Origin: Selaginella moellendorffii
Lineage: Eukaryota; Streptophyta; Lycopodiopsida; Selaginellales; Selaginellaceae
Assembly: GCF_000143415.4 (NCBI RefSeq)
Contig: NW_003314262.1
Location: forward strand, 3,482,405-3,546,404
Length of the DNA: 64,000 nt
Direction: 5' to 3'
The position numbers were made by a program, and so were the translations under genes. The notes beneath the pieces were generated by a model. It had not been told where the DNA came from. It worked only from the letters and a program-made list of their open reading frames with translations, and ran no database searches. Each line of letters starts with the position of its first letter. Position 1 is the stretch's first letter. Below, one piece after another: positions 1-10,088 of the stretch.

Positions 1-271
1 CGTGGAAACCTATGGAAACAACTTTGGAGCCTACGTGGAAACCATGATCGAAACAACTTTAGCTACGAGAATGACGAGAGGAGCTTTACTTTGGTGTCTT
101 TACGTATCAATCAACCAATCAATCAACATTACAGTGGGAACACTTCTTTGTTGCGTACGTTTAATCACAAGGGAAGAATCGTCTGACGGTATGTTGCCTA
201 AAGCGGCCGCGTGTGCTGTGTGTGTGTGTGATCATCAAATCAACTTTGATCTTTCATCGTCTCTCACCTAA

Positions 272-2479
272 CTAGTGGCGACTTTTCCAACTGGTCCGGG
301 CTCTTACAATCTCGGATCCACCCGTCTGCATCCGGAGGAGATGAATAAAGTCAAGCTGGGAAGGTGGCGCGGCTGCCGCTGCTGCTGCTGCCGCTGCTGC
401 TCCATTGATTGCCAGATGCCCCCCCCGCTCCGGATGCGTCAGAGACTCCACCATATCGGATTTGCTGCACTCGCGCCGGTACTCGAGCGTGATCCCAACC
501 AGGTGGTGGCTCTCGAGAATGTTCTGGGGAAGACTCTGCGCGTCCCATGGAAAAAGAAAGGAGTAAAGAAAAGAGCGAGCGAAGACGAAGACGAAGAGAT
601 CAATTAAGCAAAACGAGCAAGGCCAGGAAGACCAACGGAGAGATCACGCAAAAGAAGCAAGCCGGAAAAAGATGCCAAGGAAGGAGAGCAAGAGAAAGAA
701 GCAAGCCGGAAAATGAAACCAACGAAAAACGAACTTTGAAGAGATGAGAAGAAAGAGCGAACAACGAAGAGATCTAGCAAAGATCAAACATAGAAAAGAG
801 AGCACGAGAACAAAGAGATCAGGCAAAAGACGCAACAAACAACCGAAGAAAAACTCGGCAGGCCAAGAGTAAAACGAAGAGATCACAAGGGAGAAAAGAC
901 CGACCTCCATCATCCAGGTGAGATACTTGACGTTGTTTACGTGCTGGTTCATGTCCAGGTCGCTGTGCCGTGGCTGCGACAAGAGAAGAAACTCTTTCAA
1001 TCTGCGCTAGCTTTGCAAGATCAAGACGCTTTTACCGTGAGGTTGGAGCGGATGTAGCGCGTGTTGCTGTTGTCCAGCTTCTCAATCTTGGAGCACGACT
1101 CCTCGGGAATGAAGGCCGTTCTGGAGAGGAACCACGGCGAGATCTCGGCCCGGACCAAGTCCGGCATCTTGGATAGCCGTCTCGTGTCCTTGTGCATCAT
1201 CACCCAAGTGCTGCAAAACAGAAGCGAAACAGAAGCTTGAGAGACAAGTCCAACACTCCTTGGACACAACACAGCATCCAGGACAAAGAAAACACGTAAA
1301 GAACAGGGTGGTAGAGGGCGGAGAGAACAAACCTGGTGGCTCTTGCGAGAATGGAGCCCGTCTTGTAGTCGCGAACCAGCCAGTCCCGCCGCATGCCATT
1401 CTTCCCCGAGGCTCCCACCCAAGTATCAATCTCGAGAGCGTTTCCCCTGTAACGACGAAGATGGAAGATCTCCGCGAGTAAGAACACGAAGAAGAAGAAG
1501 AAGAAGAAATGGCGATGGTGGAGGAAATGAAACGTACCAGGCTGGATACCGCTCGACTTGCACTTGCATGCGCGTCACGACCCAGATGAGATTATTTCTT
1601 ATCATCTCATGCGTTGTGCCAAACCCGTTCCCGGCCAGCCCAGAGATGAGAACGTGATTCAGAGCTGTCTCCTGCAACAAAACGCCAAAGGTAACCACAA
1701 AAGCCTCCGAAGAACACGAGAAAGAAAGGAAAAGAAAAGAAGAAAAACAAACAAACAAGACATGCGATCGCGCTTCGCCGATCGATCGATATCTTTCGGA
1801 CCAACCAATCGATCGCTCGGGCAAAAGAGAGCGAGACAATGTCGAGAGTTTTTTTTTCTAGTACCTGGAAGAGATTGAGAAAGGTGTCGAGTGTGGCCGT
1901 CTTGTCCGGGCCGACCTCGTAGGAGCGCACCACGAACGTTTGCCGGTACACCACTCTCTCCACCAATCGCCCCTGCTTGAGCGTGTCCACGCCGCCGCCG
2001 CCATGGTGGTGGTGGTGGTGCTGTTCTTGATCCTCCACCACGCCGGGCACGATCGCAATCTGCGTCACTCCAGCGATGGCGGACAGAACCGCGCCGCTCA
2101 GCGCGTAGCTCGTCTCGGACGCCACCGAGAGCACCGCGGCGGCCTTCTGGGACAGCACGGAGCTGATCGAGAGGTACGGGAGGAGGGAGGAGGAGGCGGC
2201 GGAAGTGGTGGTGGTGGCGGCGGCGGCGGCGGCGGCGGAGGAAGAACTAGATGTGGGGGAAGCGGAGGAGGATGGAGAGGAAGTCGCCGCGGCGGCGGAG
2301 GAGGAGGAGGAGGAGGAGAGGAGACCATGGCCGCCATTCACTTTCACCTTTGGCGATGACGATGCTGCTGCTGCTGCTGCTGCTGGAGATTTGCGGTAGT
2401 GGTGGTGGTGATCCTCGGACGGCGAGCAGCACAGCGTTGCTCGCATCGTCGTCGTCATGGAGATCGATCCGGATCCCAT
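272..2479 (-). CDS. FATB: Plastid acyl-ACP thioesterase, FatB type (six exons)
   Basis: Hydrolyses saturated acyl-ACP in the plastid stroma to release free fatty acids for export. Exons read 2479-1865, 1671-1538, 1446-1333, 1210-1036, 973-905 and 535-272; these join in frame to 456 residues, close to plant FatB length plus extra low-complexity sequence. Diagnostic blocks are ETALNHV, LIWVVTRMQVQVERYPAW, SGKNGMRRDWLVRD, DLDMNQHVNNVKYLTW and LEYRREC. The Asn and His of the DMNQH block and the Cys of RREC match the proposed Asn-His-Cys catalytic residues. The N-terminal ~100 residues are Ser/Ala/Thr-rich with His runs and probably include the plastid transit peptide; the cleavage site cannot be placed. 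Odd points: an alanine run of about 11 residues encoded by GCN repeats near the C-terminus, just before the conserved QLDF..LLRM block, and a weak donor (GTCGGT) after exon 5. Family assignment is secure; splice sites are by eye. Confidence 0.9.
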
Positions 2480-3309
2480 GTCCTTTTCCTTCTATGCCCG
2501 ATCGAGATCTCAGACTCCAAAAGGGAGGAGGGGTGAGAGAAATAAAATAAAAAAGACCCACGATGGATCTATCTATCCACTATAGTGCTAGTTGCTCTGT
2601 TCTTCCTCCTCTAGCTCGCTAGGTCTTTGTGCGCATAGAAGAAGAAGGAGATCGCGCTGGATCCAGCGACTTGGGTCGAAGATCGGAGCCCAATCGAGCA
2701 GACCCAAATCGCCCTTTGTGGCATCTGTGCATGCATGCAGCTCCAGATAGGATCGAATCAAAAAAAAAAAAAGAGAGAGAAGGAAGAACTCTTCTCTCCT
2801 CTCGCAAATTCTCACTCACTCTCTCTCTCCTCTCTCCTCTCGAAGGGGGCGAGGTGGGCTTTTAGAGTGGGCGATTTCTTGGCTGCCTCGTCTATGCTGC
2901 GCGCGCTATGCGGGCAATGTGGGTTGCGGATCGATGTGCGCGAGGAGGTGGGATGGCGAATTGGGGGCCACGCACGACTAGGGAAGATTTGGCGGTGGTT
3001 TGACACACAATGCTTCGTCCGGATCACGACACACCAAACTGTTTGTGTGTGGCCCCCCCCACAACGAATTCCCCTTTACTCCTTCCAACCCACGCGATTA
3101 AACGATCATCTGTGGAAATGCTCCAGGAATCCACGACAGAATCCTATTCCCCTACCCCATTGATGACAAGAAAAGAAATACCCCACATTATCTCTAAGAA
3201 CCCTAAAAAACAGAGCACTTTAATTATCCCCAAATTTATGACAAGCCCTAGAAATACCAAGAACCCTAAAAACAGAGTAGTACCGTTAAAAACCTGTCCT
3301 CCACTTGGA
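2480..3309. other. FatB upstream region, no gene recognised
   Basis: This gap holds the presumed FatB promoter and 5' leader and the 3' flank of the next minus-strand gene. It contains an A-run at 2761-2772 and a CT-rich tract around 2812-2845, as often found in plant leaders. Open frames here have no recognisable domain and look like chance. Confidence 0.4.
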
Positions 3310-4515
3310 TCAGTTCTTGAGCTTCTTCGCCGCCCGCCCCGGCGCCGCCGCCGCCGCCACTCTCTTCCGCCCTCTCCCCACCTCCTCCTCCTCGTAGATC
3401 GGCTGCTTCTTACACACCCCGGTTCGCAGCTGGATCTCGATCGTGGCCGGAATGCTCAGCTCGGGCGGGATCATCACCGCGATCCGGGCCGCCCCCTTTG
3501 CGCACGCCGGGGTGGCGGCGAACCCCTCCTCGCCGCGCACCGCCTCCTTCTTAGGCCGCCCGCTAACGCACCCGATGAAGCTCCCCAGCGACCTCGCGAT
3601 CTTGGGCAGGACGAACAAGCACTGGTCCGGCAGCCCCGGGAGGACGATCATCCGCGGCGCGCACTGCTCGCCCTCGTCGTTCACGGTGGCCGGGCACCAC
3701 GGGAAGATGCTCACCTGGATGCCGAAGGGGCGGGGCTTGAACGCCAGCGCCTTGCGCCGCGCGATGGCCAGCTCGAACACCACCAGAAAGAAGCCGCGGC
3801 CCAGGTCCCGGCAGTGCTGGACGTGGCCGATCGCCTCGGCGTCGCCCAGCGCGTTGCGGATCCACTCCTCGGCCAGATCGCACGTCATGGTCACCTCCAT
3901 CCGCCAGAAGTAGAGCAGCACCGCGTGCCCGCTCAGTGTCTCCTCCGCCTCCTTGAGCTCCTCCTGGACGATGATCCTCCCCACCGCCAACTCCTTTCTC
4001 GGACCGGTTCCTCGCTCGAAAAGCATCTGATCCATATCCTCCTCCTCCTCGCCGCTCTCTTCTCCTCCTCCGCCACCGTTTGCTTCCACTGCCTCGTCCG
4101 GAGCCACTCCTCCATCGCCGCCAGCGTCCTCGGACGCGTCCTGCGACCGCTCCGCCTTGTCCTTGGTGATCCTGGTGGAGGAGCTTGGCTTGAGCCGGTT
4201 GGAGTTGCTGCTGATCCCGCGATGGTCGTGCACCTCCTCATCGTTGTCCACCGGCAGCGTGATCATCCCCAGCGCCTCTTCGTGGCTCCCAAACCCGTTC
4301 TCCTGCTGCTGCATCTTCCGCTTCGCCAAAAGTCTCGGTGACACCCTCCTCGGCACGCTCACTACCAGAGCCTCCTTGGCCTTTCTCTTGCTACCAGACG
4401 CTGTGCTACTACCTTTTGCCGCTGGAGTCTTGGGCGGCTTGGCTGCTGCTGCTGCTTTCGGGCTCGCCTTCTTCGATTTCCTGCTACCCTTTCCTCTTTT
4501 CTTAGCGGGCATCAC
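3310..4515 (-). CDS. Basic nuclear-type protein with a DUF4283-like domain
   Basis: Single-exon frame of 401 residues. The N-terminal ~75 residues are very basic (KKRGKGSRKSKK, PKAAAAAKPPK, SKRKAKEA), like nuclear-localisation sequence. An acidic stretch follows (EESGEEEEDMDQM, about residues 150-165). The C-terminal half has a folded region beginning near YFWRMEVTMTCDLAEEW. There, DLGRGFFLVVFE...RKALAFKPRPFGIQVSIFPWCP followed by VLPGLPDQCLFVLPKIARSLG recalls the plant DUF4283 pattern (a charged helix, a strand with 'G.FLF.F', 'W.P', then 'W.R..GLP...W....L..IA...G'). This match is by pattern only. DUF4283 is usually found in retroelement-derived or zinc-knuckle plant proteins; no zinc knuckle or reverse transcriptase is present here. 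The protein ends in another basic tail (RAAKKLKN). The uninterrupted frame and strong composition suggest a real gene; the function is unknown. Confidence 0.6.
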   Translation of the reverse strand: MMPAKKRGKGSRKSKKASPKAAAAAKPPKTPAAKGSSTASGSKRKAKEALVVSVPRRVSPRLLAKRKMQQQENGFGSHEEALGMITLPVDNDEEVHDHRGISSNSNRLKPSSSTRITKDKAERSQDASEDAGGDGGVAPDEAVEANGGGGGEESGEEEEDMDQMLFERGTGPRKELAVGRIIVQEELKEAEETLSGHAVLLYFWRMEVTMTCDLAEEWIRNALGDAEAIGHVQHCRDLGRGFFLVVFELAIARRKALAFKPRPFGIQVSIFPWCPATVNDEGEQCAPRMIVLPGLPDQCLFVLPKIARSLGSFIGCVSGRPKKEAVRGEEGFAATPACAKGAARIAVMIPPELSIPATIEIQLRTGVCKKQPIYEEEEVGRGRKRVAAAAAPGRAAKKLKN

Positions 4516-4713
4516 TGGAAAAAACCTTCATGCTTTTATATACCCTATGCTTTTCGGCTACGATCTCCTCCTTTTCTAACCCACCATAACCCAGCCTCTA
4601 CTACAAGCCGCCCATCCGATTCTAAATCGACGGCCACTGTAACTATTTACCGCGCGCCAACCAAAGTTTAAGTCCTTGCAGCTTGCCACGTACGTTTGCC
4701 ATGCACAGCACTA

Positions 4714-6869
4714 TCAATCTAGCCAGCGGCCACCATCATCATCATCGGTCCTCTCCAAATCTAATCCATTCCTGCTGCCCCTGTCGGATCGACACGACCG
4801 TTTCCTATCCCTGTCAGATCCATCCTCCTCCCGTTTCCTGTGTTTTCTATCATTTTCACCCGAGTGATGACTTCGCTCCGACCTGTACGAACTCCCTCTC
4901 GCCTGATCATACCTTCTTCCATTCTCTCGACTAGAGTGCGAGTGCCTGCGATGATCAGAACGCTGCTCCTTGTCCCGTCTTTGGTGATCTCTCCTGCTCC
5001 TGCTCTCAACCTCTTCAACTTGGAGACCGAAAAGACTGGCCATCTTCTGCTTCCATGACCTCGGCGGCGGACCTTCCCGGTCTGCCCACTCGTACTCACC
5101 ACCCGGGTTTCTAAAGCAGTGAAGGAAATTGCACGCTGTGCCCCGGGAGCACGTCTACAAGGAGCACAACGACAGTCAAGGAAACAGAAACTTCAGAAAC
5201 TAGGAATATAAATTCACCTGATGCGCTTTCATATACTCTCCGCAAAGTGCCGCTTTCCATTTTGAGACCCGGACAAACTCAGGAATCATCTGCCGAAACA
5301 GAGGTCAAACATAACGGTCAAATGGAATATCGAGCTAATACCTGTTTGCTGGCGTAAAATCTTCCACTCAAAGCAAGACACGCAGCAACCGCGTCCGCTT
5401 CAGACTGATAATGCACATATACGTTGCCACGCAAATGCGGTGAAGAATTTCGGCACACCTATATCCAAGCAATACATTAAGATTGCCACGCAAAACTTCG
5501 CAACGAACCTTAAAATTCACCAGCTCTCCGAACTTCAAGAACTCGGAATGCACGTCTTCGTAAAACTCTTCGAATTTCTGTTCAATCTCCTCATCCGTGC
5601 ACTGTTTCAAAAGAATATGAATATGCAAGAATGTACCGACACCCAAATGCCTATAACAGCGTTAAGGATAAAAAGAAAGGACGACTAAAAGAATATAAGC
5701 AGGATACAGATTCCCAGAGCTTCTTGATTCGGCTTGAATCCCTCCAACATAGAACCTTGGCCTCTCCATACCAATCGAGTAGCGAGCTTGATGAAAATTT
5801 CAGTCAAGGAAAAAGACTCTAATGTGGAAGAAGATGCGGACAGACCGACGAGACAATGCAGGTGCAGACACGAAAAAGAAAATGAAAACATACAAACCTC
5901 CAACCCTTCATCATGTTCCCAAGCCAATCCAGGCCCGGTGTACATGTTCTTGATAAGGAGGGTGCAAGACTTTTCTGGATACACATGAAGTCGACTGCAG
6001 CGAGGTCCAAATCTGCAAGCTCCAGTTTTTGTGTGGAAGGGGCAGTGGGTTTTGTCCTGCATCCACCGTAGGAAAAAAAAATTTAGCGTAAAAAACAGTA
6101 GCAGCATGGGAAATACGCTACAAACCTGCTCGGTACCATAGTTCGCAACTTGATCGATTCCATCGTAAGATTGTTTTCGAGGTAAAGCTAAGCGCGGAGG
6201 AGGAGAAGGATTGCGAGTTGGTCTATCATCTTTTCTCTGGATGACAAGAATATAAACAAGGATGGAAAATAAATAAATACATGAGAACCGAAAAAATAAG
6301 AGAGCCATACCTCCTTAGTATTTACTTCCGGCTTCTCCACCTTGGCTCCTACTTTAACTCTAGTTTTTCTGATAGTGATCTCATTTCCCTCCCAGATGAT
6401 CTCGGCAGGACCATCTTCATATTCCCCATCTTCTTCTCCTTCTTCCTTTTCTTGCTTCTCCAAAGGTACTTCTTTTTGCTGCGAAAGAAAAAACAAACAA
6501 ATGGAGCTCAATCCATCGACACGAGACAAAATCTCATACCTTTGACAATCTTTCTTGTTCCTTGCGCTGGAATTCCTCTTGCGCTTGCCGCTCTCTCTCC
6601 AACCAGCGCCTTTCCTCCTCCTCGTGTAATTTCCTCTCCAATTCCTCCCGCTGCGCTTCCAGCTCCAGCGCCTTGCGGATTCGGAGCTGCTCTTCCGGAT
6701 CCTGTAACCGCACCTCCTCTCGCAGCCTCTCCGCCTCGGCAATCCGCTGCCTACATTTCTTGCGCTTGATCTTCTTCCGCGCCTTGCGCTTCTCCTTGCG
6801 CCCCGAGCCAGACGTCTCACCTGGCTGCTGGCTCCCGGAATCCGGCCGCGCTGTGCAGGAGGACTCCAT
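4714..6869 (-). CDS. RGH3: U2AF35-related splicing factor URP (ZRSR2 / ROUGH ENDOSPERM3 type)
   Basis: Orthologue of ZRSR2/URP, which recognises the 3' splice site mainly in U12-type intron splicing; plant members include maize RGH3. Eight exons: 6869-6540, 6478-6311, 6236-6126, 6056-5898, 5601-5509, 5458-5342, 5289-5218 and 5154-4714. They join in frame to 496 residues. Domains in order: basic then Glu/Arg coiled coil (residues ~20-110, [19 protein letters not shown]); a first C-x8-C-x5-C-x3-H zinc finger (~208-227); a U2AF-homology RRM (~230-335, with [20 protein letters not shown] and LRGNVYVHY); a second CCCH finger (~340-362, beginning CGEYMKAHQ and ending [18 protein letters not shown]); and an Arg/Ser/His/Asp-rich tail. 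The start is the ATG at 6869, only 65 bp after the SLX1 stop codon. Identity is clear; splice sites were chosen by frame and consensus. Confidence 0.93.
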
Positions 6870-6934
6870 CTTCCAAACCCTACAATCCAAGAACCCTAGA
6901 ATTGGTAGCAAGAATTTAAACGAATTTGAATTGG

Positions 6935-8111
6935 CTAGAACCGCGCGGGAGATTCCGTGAGGTCGATCACATCCCTGGCGCGAGCTCGCTTGGGTGTGGA
7001 GGAGAGAATGATGATCGGGGAGATCATCGAGCACATCCTCTTTCCAAATAACGGGGAGATCCCCGGCGTTAGCAAAACTGGTGACAAGATCACCACTGGA
7101 GTTTTTCGCGATTTGGGAGTCTTGGGCGTTTGCTCTTGCAGAAAAATATCAGCATCGCTGCTCTTGCTCTTCTTTTCTTTCCTCGCTGGAGGAAGAGAAA
7201 TCGTCTGTTTTTGAGAGGTCGAGTTGTTCGTAGTTTTCCTCTTTGCTGGACGAAAAAATTCTTGATCACTACTGTCGGGAGAAATCTCTGCGTGTCCTGC
7301 CTGTTCTTGGAAAGATCCCTGCGTGGTTCTCGTGCCTCGAGTAGGAGAGATCGAATCAACTGGTCCGTTTTCTTGAGGATTTTCTACAGTTTCCTCGTCA
7401 TCCAAAGTTCCCTCCTCGTCTCTTGATAAACAATCACTTCCGTCTTGTTCGTCTGCTGGATCTTCGCAATACTCTGCGTAGCTGGGAAGTTGATCCATAG
7501 ATCCAATGCAGCATCTCATCTGATCCGGTAAAGTCTGGCATCCCTTCCTGTGTTGTGCATGCTCGGACGAAAAGAACTGGACCGTAAGCTTCATCCTGCT
7601 AGAGAAAAAAAAATGTCAACCATGAAAGCATATCATCGTCCAAAAATACCTGGACCATTTTGGAGAGCACAACATCGCGTGAAGAATTTTAATCTTTCCT
7701 GCTATTCCTCGCAAATTTTTGGGCTTTACTTCTGCCGGAAGAACCACCTCCTTTGAAAGCTTTGGATGCTGCCATGCCCATTCAAACTGGGCAAAACCGA
7801 AAAATAGGAAAAAATCCCTTCAATCCAAATTCTTTACCTGAAGAGCATCCGTCTTCGATGAAAATCCATAAACGCAGAGAACCATCTCCCACGGCCTCTT
7901 CTTCTTGGTCCGGAACGCTCCACAAGTAATCTCTCCATTGTGCTGCCGGATTCTTCGTCGCGGATTCACGGTAAAACTGCCAAATTCTCTCAAACTCTTG
8001 AGATTCCTGTGCTATTTGAATTCCCGGCGCTTACCCGATGTAAGTCTGTCCCTTGAAGCGAGGATTGATGGATCGCAAGAGATAGCATCCGTAGAAGCGC
8101 CTAAGCTCCAT
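6935..8111 (-). CDS. SLX1: SLX1-type structure-specific endonuclease subunit (GIY-YIG)
   Basis: GIY-YIG nuclease related to SLX1, the catalytic subunit that with SLX4 cleaves branched DNA such as Holliday junctions in the nucleus. Exons 8111-8035, 7976-7838, 7786-7650 and 7595-6935 join to 337 residues. The nuclease domain fills residues ~4-80: [38 protein letters not shown] and FEWAWQHP, with the motif tyrosines, a conserved Arg and the catalytic Glu of FEWAWQHP all present. The middle block TLPDQM...[12 protein letters not shown] resembles plant SLX1-like proteins. The rest is acidic and low complexity, then Lys/Pro-rich, ending in [10 protein letters not shown] do not see the C-terminal C4HC3 RING finger of animal and fungal SLX1. 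The next gene in the same direction starts 65 bp downstream. Confidence 0.88.
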
Positions 8112-8197
8112 CGCCTGCGCCAAAGAACCCTATCTCCAAGCCCATAAAATGTGACCGTTGTCATTCGTCCATCTCCTTTACGCCCTAGTCCTGTCAA

Positions 8198-8269
8198 GCC
8201 GTTCTAGCTCAGTTGGTATAGTAGTGGTTTTTAATAACGGGGTCGTGGGTTCAAATCCTACGGATGGCA
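8198..8269 (+). tRNA. Decayed tRNA-Lys(UUU)-like gene (probable pseudogene)
   Basis: Acceptor GCCGTTC at 8198-8204 pairs with GGATGGC at 8262-8268 (with wobbles), followed by A. The T arm GTGGG/CCTAC with a TTCAAAT loop is intact and the D loop AGTTGGTA is normal. The anticodon loop reads TTTTTAA, giving UUU, and overall similarity is to plant tRNA-Lys. However, the D stem (GCTC with TAGT) and the anticodon stem (AGTGG with TAACG) are mispaired. It is probably non-functional, or the head of a tRNA-derived repeat. Confidence 0.65.
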
Positions 8270-8361
8270 ATCCATAAAAAATGAGTCTTAGCAAAGTAAT
8301 GTTGCTAAGCACTAATGAATTTCCAACCAATGAGAAAATCACGATTTCACGAAAATTTCAC

Positions 8362-9855
8362 TCATGCACACTTGGCTTTGTCCGGCTCATCGCTCTGCAA
8401 CCATTTCAAGAAGTTGACCCTTGCGCTCTTCGTCATCCCTGATCCATAGCGCGTCTGGAAGCAGTAGTCGATGCACATATCCGCCATGGTCTTCTTCACC
8501 TTCCTCATCCTCGGGTAGAACGCCAGGGGAAAGGAGCACGCCGTGAGCGCCTCCAAGCTCTCGAGGTTCGTCGTGGTGGCGTCCATGAAATCCAGGCACA
8601 TCCGGGCGTCCGACGGCATCATCTTGGGGATTTCCGCGCTGGCCGTGTCCTTGTAGATGAAGTAGAGGAGATGAGATCACAAAGCATATCTTGTTCTTAC
8701 TGATGATCCATGAGTTTCAAATAATTGTTCATAAGAGCCAAGAGAGCTTTTGTGTTGTACTTCTTCCGTGTATTCTTCTTGCATAAGAGAACCTTTCTAA
8801 GCATCACATAAAAGGCTGATCGCTAAGTGTTCATGCCTTGAACCAGCTGTTAGATCCAGCTCCTGTTCCTGCACCCCCTCCAAAGCCAGTTCCTTCCAAT
8901 CCTGAGCCGTCGAGACTATGTCCAGGGCCAGTGAAGATTTGGCATCGTGACTACAGTGGCATCGGCTCTTTTTCCACCAAAGGCCATGAGCTCTTGCTCC
9001 TGGAGCAAGAACTCATGGCAACGATAGACTTGGAGAAGAGCATGTGTCAACTCACTCTAACGTACTTATCGGCCAGTCCGAAAATCCCCAAGTGAGCCTG
9101 GATTTCATGGACCGTAGTACCTTTAACAATATACTTAGCATTATTTTTATAAATTCACGCTCTCAAAGATTATCACTTTAGTGGGCCTCGTGATCAAATC
9201 CTCTGGTCGTCGCCAAAATAGTGCTGCGCAAGAGAAGTTGATCAAGCTTGAGAAACTTTAGGAGAAAACTCACCTCGTTGATCTCGTTAAACTTCTCCCA
9301 TCGCTGGATGCACTATCACTGCTCGAGGCGCCATTCCGAAGCAAAAATTTGGTCACGACCAGGGTGCTCGATCGAACCTCTTTCTTGGCTTGCACTCTCT
9401 TGCGGAATGCATCCAAGAACAAGACCTCGATGATCTCCACATACGAGATTATATTTACTACCTCATTTTCGTTAAGTTTCAAGAGCTCAAGCGCGAATTG
9501 TTTCTACTCTCTGGATCGTTGCAATGGTTCAAAACTCGACCGCTTGATTAGAAAGAAACTATACCTCGCTAAGGATCTCGCTTTCCAACCCAAAGAAATT
9601 TGTAATCCGGAGCTGGCTCGACAGTGACTGTGACGAAGAAAAGAGAGAATCTGTCCAGAGAAATGTAAGAAACCGAGAAAAATACCAGCCACATTTCCAT
9701 GCTGAAACCGTTGATACACGATTCCGACGCATGCGCCATTGGAAATCTAAACTCCCATCAGGCAACGGCAAATCACGCTCTAAGAAATACCCAAACTATA
9801 CCTCATTCGGCAACATATTTGCATCCTCGGCTCACAATCATGCTTGGAGCGCCTA
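8362..9855 (-). pseudogene. Broken TPR-SET gene remnant (copy D)
   Basis: Two pieces of the TPR-SET family separated by foreign sequence. The 3' piece, 8362-8672, encodes the family C-terminus (NLESLEALTACSFPLAFYP, then FLKWLQSDEPDKA, stop) and breaks off abruptly near 8673 inside the LLYF region. The 5' piece, about 9180-9855, keeps diverged versions of the small 5' exons on the same strand: the ATGTCTAGGCGCTCC start block near 9853, an exon ending SEILSE near 9575, an IIEVLFLDAF exon near 9440, and the GASSSDSAS exon near 9310. All TPR and SET coding sequence between them is missing. The interval ~8680-9130 is unrelated: it has an open plus-strand stretch rich in Pro that I do not recognise. 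This is a relic, not a gene. Confidence 0.75.
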
Positions 9856-10088
9856 GACATCACTCACCGCGCGAGGACAAAGAAAAGAAAAGGAACCGAC
9901 ACCGGATTAATACCTCCTCTCGCTCTAAAACTTCTAAAACCCAAACACCGGGGCACAGAGATTTCAGCGAAGCCATCTTGTCATTGTGAAACCACCGTCC
10001 AAAGTTTCGTGCGATATTTTTTCTTCTTGAAAAAAACGAGACGCGTTGTTACAACTTGATGGAAGAAAGTGAGAATGGAAGACGTACC

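Noticed and set aside
1940-2400. Open frames with Gly, Pro or Arg runs antisense to FatB exon 1
   Set aside because: They mirror the Ser/Ala/Thr codon runs of the FatB transit region and have no domain or splice support.
3010-4341. Long plus-strand open frame of 443 codons
   Set aside because: Arg/His/Leu-rich shadow of the GC-rich minus-strand DUF4283-like gene, with no plausible domain.
8838-9095. Plus-strand 85-codon frame rich in Pro, within remnant D
   Set aside because: No ATG at its start and no recognisable family; possibly a captured fragment, but not supportable as a gene.
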